Origin: Parvularia atlantis
Taxonomy: Eukaryota > Opisthokonta > Rotosphaerida
Assembly (NCBI GenBank): GCA_943704415.1
Contig: CALSCO010000771.1
Location: forward strand, 1-11,582
DNA length: 11,582 bases
Direction of reading: 5' to 3'
Numbering within the stretch: position 1 is the first letter of the stretch; the number at the start of each line of letters is the position of its first letter. The notes beneath the pieces were generated by a model. It had not been told where the DNA came from. It searched no databases and saw only the letters and a list, made by a program, of their open reading frames with translations. The translations under genes and the position numbers were made by a program. Of this stretch, positions 7,701-11,582 are shown in pieces.

Positions 7701-10700
7701 CGTGCGCTGCATCAAGCCCAACAAGAACAAGTCGCCCGATGAGTTTGACGTGGACCTCGTGCTCACTCAGCTGCGCTACTCGGGCATGCTCGAGGTGCGG
7801 CGCCGGGCCGCCGGGAGCCGGTCCACGCCGTGCTCAGCCCTGGGCGCGCGCGCAGACGATCCGCATCCGCCGCGCCGGCTACCCCGTGCGCATTGCGTAC
7901 AAGGACTTTTTCTTCCGGTGCGCGAGCGTGCGCGGCGCCCCTCCTCCGGCCTTTGTGACGCGCTGTGCCGCCGCGCAGATACAAGGTCCTGGCCGACAAG
8001 CTCAACGAGGCCGACATCAAGCGTGCGACGTCGTCCATCGTCGCAAAGTGCGTTCGATGCTGCTAGCTCGCACTCGCGGCATCGCTGACCAGGCGGCGGT
8101 GGCGGCGACCGCGGCGGCAGGGTGTGGAAGAACAAGGACGACTATCAGATGGGCAAGACCAAGCTCTTCCTGCGCAACGCAGTCGAGAACAAGCTCGAAG
8201 GTGGCGTGCGCTGCCGGCGACGCGCGCTAGCTGACGCGGCGGGCTGCACGTCGCGCAGAGGAGCGCAACAAGAACCTGGTCAAGTTTGTCGTCAACCTGC
8301 AGAAGAACGTGCGCATGTTCCTGTGCATGATCAGCTACAAGCGCACGCGCAAGCTGGTCATCACCGTGCAGAAGGGTGCGCGCGCGCCTGAGCCGAAGCC
8401 GACAGCGGCACGCTGACGTGCGTCCGTGCAGTCGTGCGCGCGCACCTGTACCGCCGCCGCTACGTGCACATCAGGCGCATCCTGATCAAGATGCAGGCCG
8501 GTGCGTGTGGCGCGCCTGTGCCGCGCGTGTTTGACGCTTTGCGATGCAGTGCTGCGTGGTGTGCGTGAGCGCCGCAAGTGGAAGCCGATCTGGGCCGAGC
8601 ACCTGCGCAAGAAGGAGGTGCGTGCGGGGCTGGCGACGGGTGCGGTGCGCGTGCTGAACAGCCGCCGCAGGAGGAGGCGCGGCGCAAGCGCGAGGAGGAG
8701 GAGGCCGCGCGGCGCAAGGCCGAGGAAGAGCTCGCGCGGATCCGCGCCGAGCACGAGGCTGCCGAGTCCGTTCGCTCACGCGGCGCGACCGGTGCTAACG
8801 TGTGCACCAAAGGCGCAAGCGCAAGGAGGACGCCGAGCGGGGCGAGGTGCCCACGCCCGCCGACGACGACGAGGACGAGGAGCTGCGGCGGAAGGAGGAG
8901 GAGCTCATCCGCTACCTGGAGCAGACGGAGCGCGAGCGCGAGGCCAACACCTCCAAGCGCATTGACCGCGCCACGAAACGGGTGCGTCCGGCAGCCTGCG
9001 CGTGGCGGATGTGGCTGACTGGCTTGGACGCACGCGCAGCTGCTCAAGAAGGCCGGCCGGACCACTGTGCTGCCGAAAAAGAAGCGTCGCAGCATGGCCG
9101 GCTCGAGCCTGTACAAGGTGCCGCCAGAGACGCAGGAGCAGATCATGCTCGAGAAGGCGTTCCAGGTGCGCAGGCGGACGCACGAGCCGAACGCACGCCG
9201 CGACTGACGTCTTCGTGTGTGCGTGCGGCAGGTCGCGCCGAGCCCTGCCGCCGCCGAGGTCTCGGGCGCGTGGACGGTGCCCGTGCTCGCGCGCGATGAG
9301 CTGTCGATGGCGACCTCGCAGTACGAGAAACTGCTCAAGACGCTTGCGGCGTCGGGCGCGCCGCACGCGTGGCGCGAGTCGGCCAAGGTGATCGGTCGCC
9401 CACTCCATGGTGCGGCAGTGCTGACCTGCATAGCGGCGCAGATCCTGGGCGCCGACTGCAGCGGCAGCACCTACAGCAAGTTTGCGCGCGTCTACTTCCG
9501 CGAGGGCATGTCGCCGGCGTACTCAGAGACGCCGATCGAGGCGTCCCTGCTGCGCCTGGTGGACGAGCAGTCGCTCACTGCCGTGACGATCAACCTGGTG
9601 CGAGCCGTCGTGCCACGCGACGCATGGCGCAAGAGCCGACGCGTCGCACGCGCGCGCACGCCCAGACCATCTGCAAGTTTGCGCACGAGCCGACGCTCAC
9701 GCCGGCGTACCAGTTGCGCCTGATCAACTTTATCTTGTCGCGCGTGAAGGACAAGCCCGAGCTGCGCGACGAGGCCATCTGCCAGGCGATCAAGCTGACG
9801 TACTTCAACAACAACTCGTGCGTGGCCCTGGCGGGCGCGGCTCGTAGGGATGCTGACGGGCGCTGCCGCGCAACAGAGCCGTGCTCGCGCGCGCGTGGAC
9901 CATCGTCAACGTCTTCGTCTCAATCTTCGCGCCCTCGCGCACGCTCTTCCCGCACCTGCTCAACTACATTGTGAATGAGGGTGCGCGCCGACGCAGAACG
10001 CACGCGCCTCGGGCCCGCCTCACCCCGCGCGCGCGCCCAGCCCCGTCGGAGATGTCGCCTGGGCTGCAGCAGCGCTTCTGGCTGTGCAAGTTCCACGGCG
10101 GGCGGCGCGAGCGTCTGACGTCGCTCGAGCTCAACGCGATCCTGGTGCGCGACGCGCTTGGCGGCAAGTGTGACGCTGTTGACGGTTCGGGTGCTTGCGG
10201 CGCGCAGGCTGAAGCGCCGCTCGTGCTCGACGTGCACTCGTACGACGGCGCGCGCACGATCGTGGCCAGCCACTCGTCGACCACGGCGTTTGAGCTCATG
10301 CAGGTGCGGCGTGCGACGCGGCAGGAGTGCGCTGGCGTGACGTGACACGCACGCGCTGGCAGATGGTGCTGCAGCACAAGAAGACGTCCATCGTGGCCGG
10401 CTACACCCTCGTGGCCACGTGCGATGGCAAAGGCGCGCTCGCGTATCTGCCGCTCTCTGGTGCCTCTGCTGACCCGGCCTGTGCCACGCGCAGAGATCGT
10501 TCTGCGCGGCAACGACCTCGTGTTTGACGTGCTGTCCAAGATGGAGGTGCACCTGGCGACGATGCAGGGCGACGCCGAGCAGATCGAGCACGTCGGCGGG
10601 GCCGAGATCGAGGACGATGGGCCGGTCGAGGGCGAGGCGTCAGAGGAGACTGCGCCCGACGGGGACGCCAAGGACGGCTCGCACTCGCATCCGCAGACGC

Positions 10701-11582
10701 CGCGCGCCGAGACCGAGGTCGTCTCGCTCGCGGTCAAGGACGAGTTTGACGTGGACGTGAAGATCGACGTCGAGCTCCCGGCCGAGCTGGCCGAGCTCAT
10801 CGGCGACGAGCCTAAGAGCGCCGGCCCGAGCGTGCCCATGATCGACATGACCGGCCCGCCGCCACCACCACCACCACCACCACCGCCGCCACCGCCCGGC
10901 GCCGCCGCTCACAGCGCCGTGCCCATCGCCGAGCTGCCGGGGCTCAACGTGGCCGAGAGTGACCTCCAGGCCGACGTGACGCTCTTCTTCAGCGGCGGGG
11001 CGCGCGTGGGGCCGCCGCCACCGCCGCCTCTGCCACCGCCGCCAATGGGCCCGCCGCCCAGCACGCTCCCGCCGCCGCCACCGCCGATGAGCGGGCCGCC
11101 GTCGGGTGCGCTGCCGTCGCCGCCGATCTCGACAAGTACGCTGCCTCCGCCGCCGCCGCCGTCCTCGGGCAAGGGCACCATCAAGGGCGCGCCGCCGACA
11201 CAAGAGCTTCCTCCGCCACCACCGTCCGCCGCGCCGGGCAAGGGCACCGTCCGTGGTGCCGCCCCGCCGCCGCCGCCCGGCAAGGGCACCGTCAAGGGCG
11301 CACCGCCGGCGCAGGAGCTGCCGCCGCCACCACCGCCCGCCGCGCCCGGCAAGGGCACCGTCCGCGGCCCCGCGCCGCCGCCGCCGCCGGGCGCGCCTGC
11401 CAAGGGCACAGTCAAGGGCTCGCCGGGCAAGATCGGCAGCGTGCGCGGGCAGACTGCGGCCCGGAGCAGCTTCGACACGCAGGCCGCGGACCTGCAAAAC
11501 GAGATCGACAACATGCTCGCCGACACGCTGAGCATGGCCAACGCGATGTCGAGCGGGTCGCCGCCGCCCCCGCCCCCGCCGC
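4782..11582 (+). CDS. Unconventional myosin with MyTH4, FERM F1-like lobe and proline-rich tail; 3' end beyond window
   Basis: An actin-based ATPase motor. Residues 1-60 form the SH3-like N-terminal segment (GAWVWYND). The motor (about 61-755) has the P-loop GESGAGKT at 154-161 (5427-5450), switch I NDNSSRFGKF from 203, switch II DIFGFE at 428-433 and the actin-facing FFVRCIKPN near 654. The SH1-region block [18 protein letters not shown] resembles class VII/X/XV myosins. The TEDS position, 16 residues before DALSK, is Glu377. Loop 2 is enlarged and Ser/Gly-rich (about 586-638). Three IQ-like motifs (770-829) should bind calmodulin-type light chains. A highly charged E/R/K helix follows (about 838-927), then a basic KKKRR cluster (941-945) and MyTH4 (about 1033-1158, with [19 protein letters not shown] and a later [13 protein letters not shown]). 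One FERM F1-like lobe (about 1190-1275) comes next, then an acidic linker and FH1-like proline repeats to the window edge. No F2/F3 lobes appear in the window. ATG 4782 sits in GCCATGG and fits the motor N-terminus. The exact myosin class is unresolved. Confidence 0.95.
5721..5932 (+). other. Outlier 212-nt intron inside the motor domain
   Basis: It splits ILDY and LLERSRIVH (phase 1) at GACT|GTGCGT...GCGCAG|AC. It is about three times longer than any other intron here. It holds a strong C/T tract at about 5840-5878 (CTCTTTCTCCTTCTC-like), which the short introns lack, and a CTGAC element near 5910-5914. I see no convincing internal exon. Confidence 0.85.
6136..6199 (+). other. Probable GC-AG intron (64 nt) in the myosin gene
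   Basis: AAG|GCGCGT...CAG|GCC joins DYEKIK to AAMKVLNF, which fits the gapless myosin consensus in this region. A CTGAC element is at 6174-6178. The canonical alternative, GT at 6145 in the same phase, would insert three residues (ARA). The GC donor is preferred on alignment alone. Confidence 0.55.
10433..10493 (+). other. GC-AG intron (61 nt) inside the F1-like lobe
   Basis: AAAG|GCGCGC...CAG|AG, phase 1, joins VATCDGK to [16 protein letters not shown] and restores an F1-like strand order. A CTGAC element is present at about 10469-10473. The only GT of matching phase is at 10460, which would leave a 34-nt intron, far below the range seen here. Confidence 0.65.
10856..10897 (+). repeat. CCA/CCG trinucleotide run encoding 14 prolines
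   Basis: An in-frame run of 14 proline codons, with seven consecutive CCA flanked by CCG/CCC codons, encodes residues 1371-1384 of the myosin. The seven pure CCA units look like a simple-sequence repeat prone to length change. It marks the start of the FH1-like tail. Such runs are the standard ligand of profilin and of SH3/WW domains (family knowledge). Confidence 0.9.
11168..11389 (+). repeat. Two-copy 111-bp coding tandem repeat in the proline tail
   Basis: Each 37-residue unit (11168-11278 and 11279-11389) reads GKGT[IV]KG[31 protein letters not shown]. The protein copies differ at only a few sites, while the DNA copies differ at many third positions, so the duplication is old and the peptide appears constrained. 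Partial further copies, AKGTVKG and GKIGSVRG, follow up to about 11451. The basic GKGT-[KR]G spacers alternate with polyproline segments. Confidence 0.85.

Larger units (their letters stand above)
4782..11582 (+). other. Exon map of the myosin gene
   Basis: Plus-strand coding exons: 4782-4907, 4978-5121, 5184-5371, 5426-5594, 5657-5720, 5933-6135, 6200-6347, 6414-6532, 6589-6681, 6737-6958, 7023-7187, 7250-7392, 7462-7591, 7651-7794, 7856-7917, 7979-8047, 8121-8200, 8259-8375, 8432-8500, 8550-8617, 8671-8769, 8820-8981, 9040-9165, 9232-9387, 9442-9597, 9666-9817, 9877-9980, 10041-10144, 10208-10303, 10363-10432, 10494-11582 (open). Phases agree throughout, giving 4,837 coding nt so far. Least certain is the 8769/8820 junction: donor GTTCGC, branch-like GCTAAC, but an AAG acceptor; the AAAG acceptor at 8812 breaks the frame. 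Intron 6136-6199 could start at GT 6145 instead, adding ARA. The tail from 10494 on is one long exon, in contrast to the shredded motor region. Confidence 0.85.

Noticed and set aside
10640-11541. Long minus-strand open frames under the proline tail, rich in Trp/Arg/Gly
   Set aside because: They are the complement of polyproline codons (CCN read backwards gives Gly/Trp/Arg). The plus-strand frame continues the myosin in phase from an F1-like exon.
11460-11545. A WH2 actin-binding motif near the right end
   Set aside because: The helix-like [16 protein letters not shown] segment lacks the LKKV/LKKT-type basic motif of WH2 domains.
10856-11582. A formin (FH1-FH2) gene
   Set aside because: FH1-like proline runs are present but no FH2 sequence is in the window, and the exon is joined in frame to the myosin MyTH4/F1 region.
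1-11582. tRNA, rRNA, CRISPR, insertion sequences or a bacterial operon
   Set aside because: No cloverleaf, ribosomal core sequence, spaced direct repeats, transposase or inverted-repeat ends were seen. Spliceosomal introns and myosin/UNC-45 genes show a eukaryotic nuclear origin.

Overview
The window is nuclear DNA from a eukaryote. It is very GC-rich (third codon positions almost always G or C) and packed with tiny spliceosomal introns. I reconstruct 53 introns across two genes: 52 are 48-73 nt and one is 212 nt. Most start GTGCG, carry a CTGAC-like branch site 10-25 nt before a CGCAG-like acceptor, and have no real pyrimidine tract. This points to a free-living protist or alga with a compact, intron-dense genome. 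I cannot name the taxon from the sequence.

Layout. (1) Positions 2-97, plus strand: the last codons of a gene entering from the left. (2) Positions 144-4272, minus strand: a complete UNC-45-type myosin chaperone with an N-terminal TPR clamp, central armadillo-like repeats and a C-terminal UCS domain. It has 24 exons and about 941 residues, the usual family size. (3) Positions 4273-4781: a divergent promoter and leader region holding a 15-bp tandem repeat and several upstream ATGs. (4) Positions 4782-11582, plus strand: an unconventional myosin, open at the right edge, with 31 exons and at least 1,612 residues. Its order is SH3-like segment, motor, three IQ-like motifs, charged single-helix region, MyTH4, a lone FERM F1-like lobe, an acidic linker and a long proline-rich, FH1-like tail.

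The two complete-start genes belong together functionally. UCS proteins fold myosin motors together with Hsp90/Hsp70, and the clamp residues for those chaperones' C-termini are visible here. A myosin and its chaperone head-to-head across about 0.5 kb is the main point of interest. Second is the tail architecture: MyTH4, then only one FERM lobe, then a profilin-ligand-like proline tail. Third is the recurrence of GC-AG introns, all preceded by exonic AG.

Exon boundaries were set by hand from reading-frame continuity and family motifs, and most are firm. The weakest are flagged: 2372-2422 and 2650-2706 (introns or coding), the donors near 979 and 6136, and the junction at 8770-8819. No RNA genes, mobile elements or CRISPR arrays were seen.
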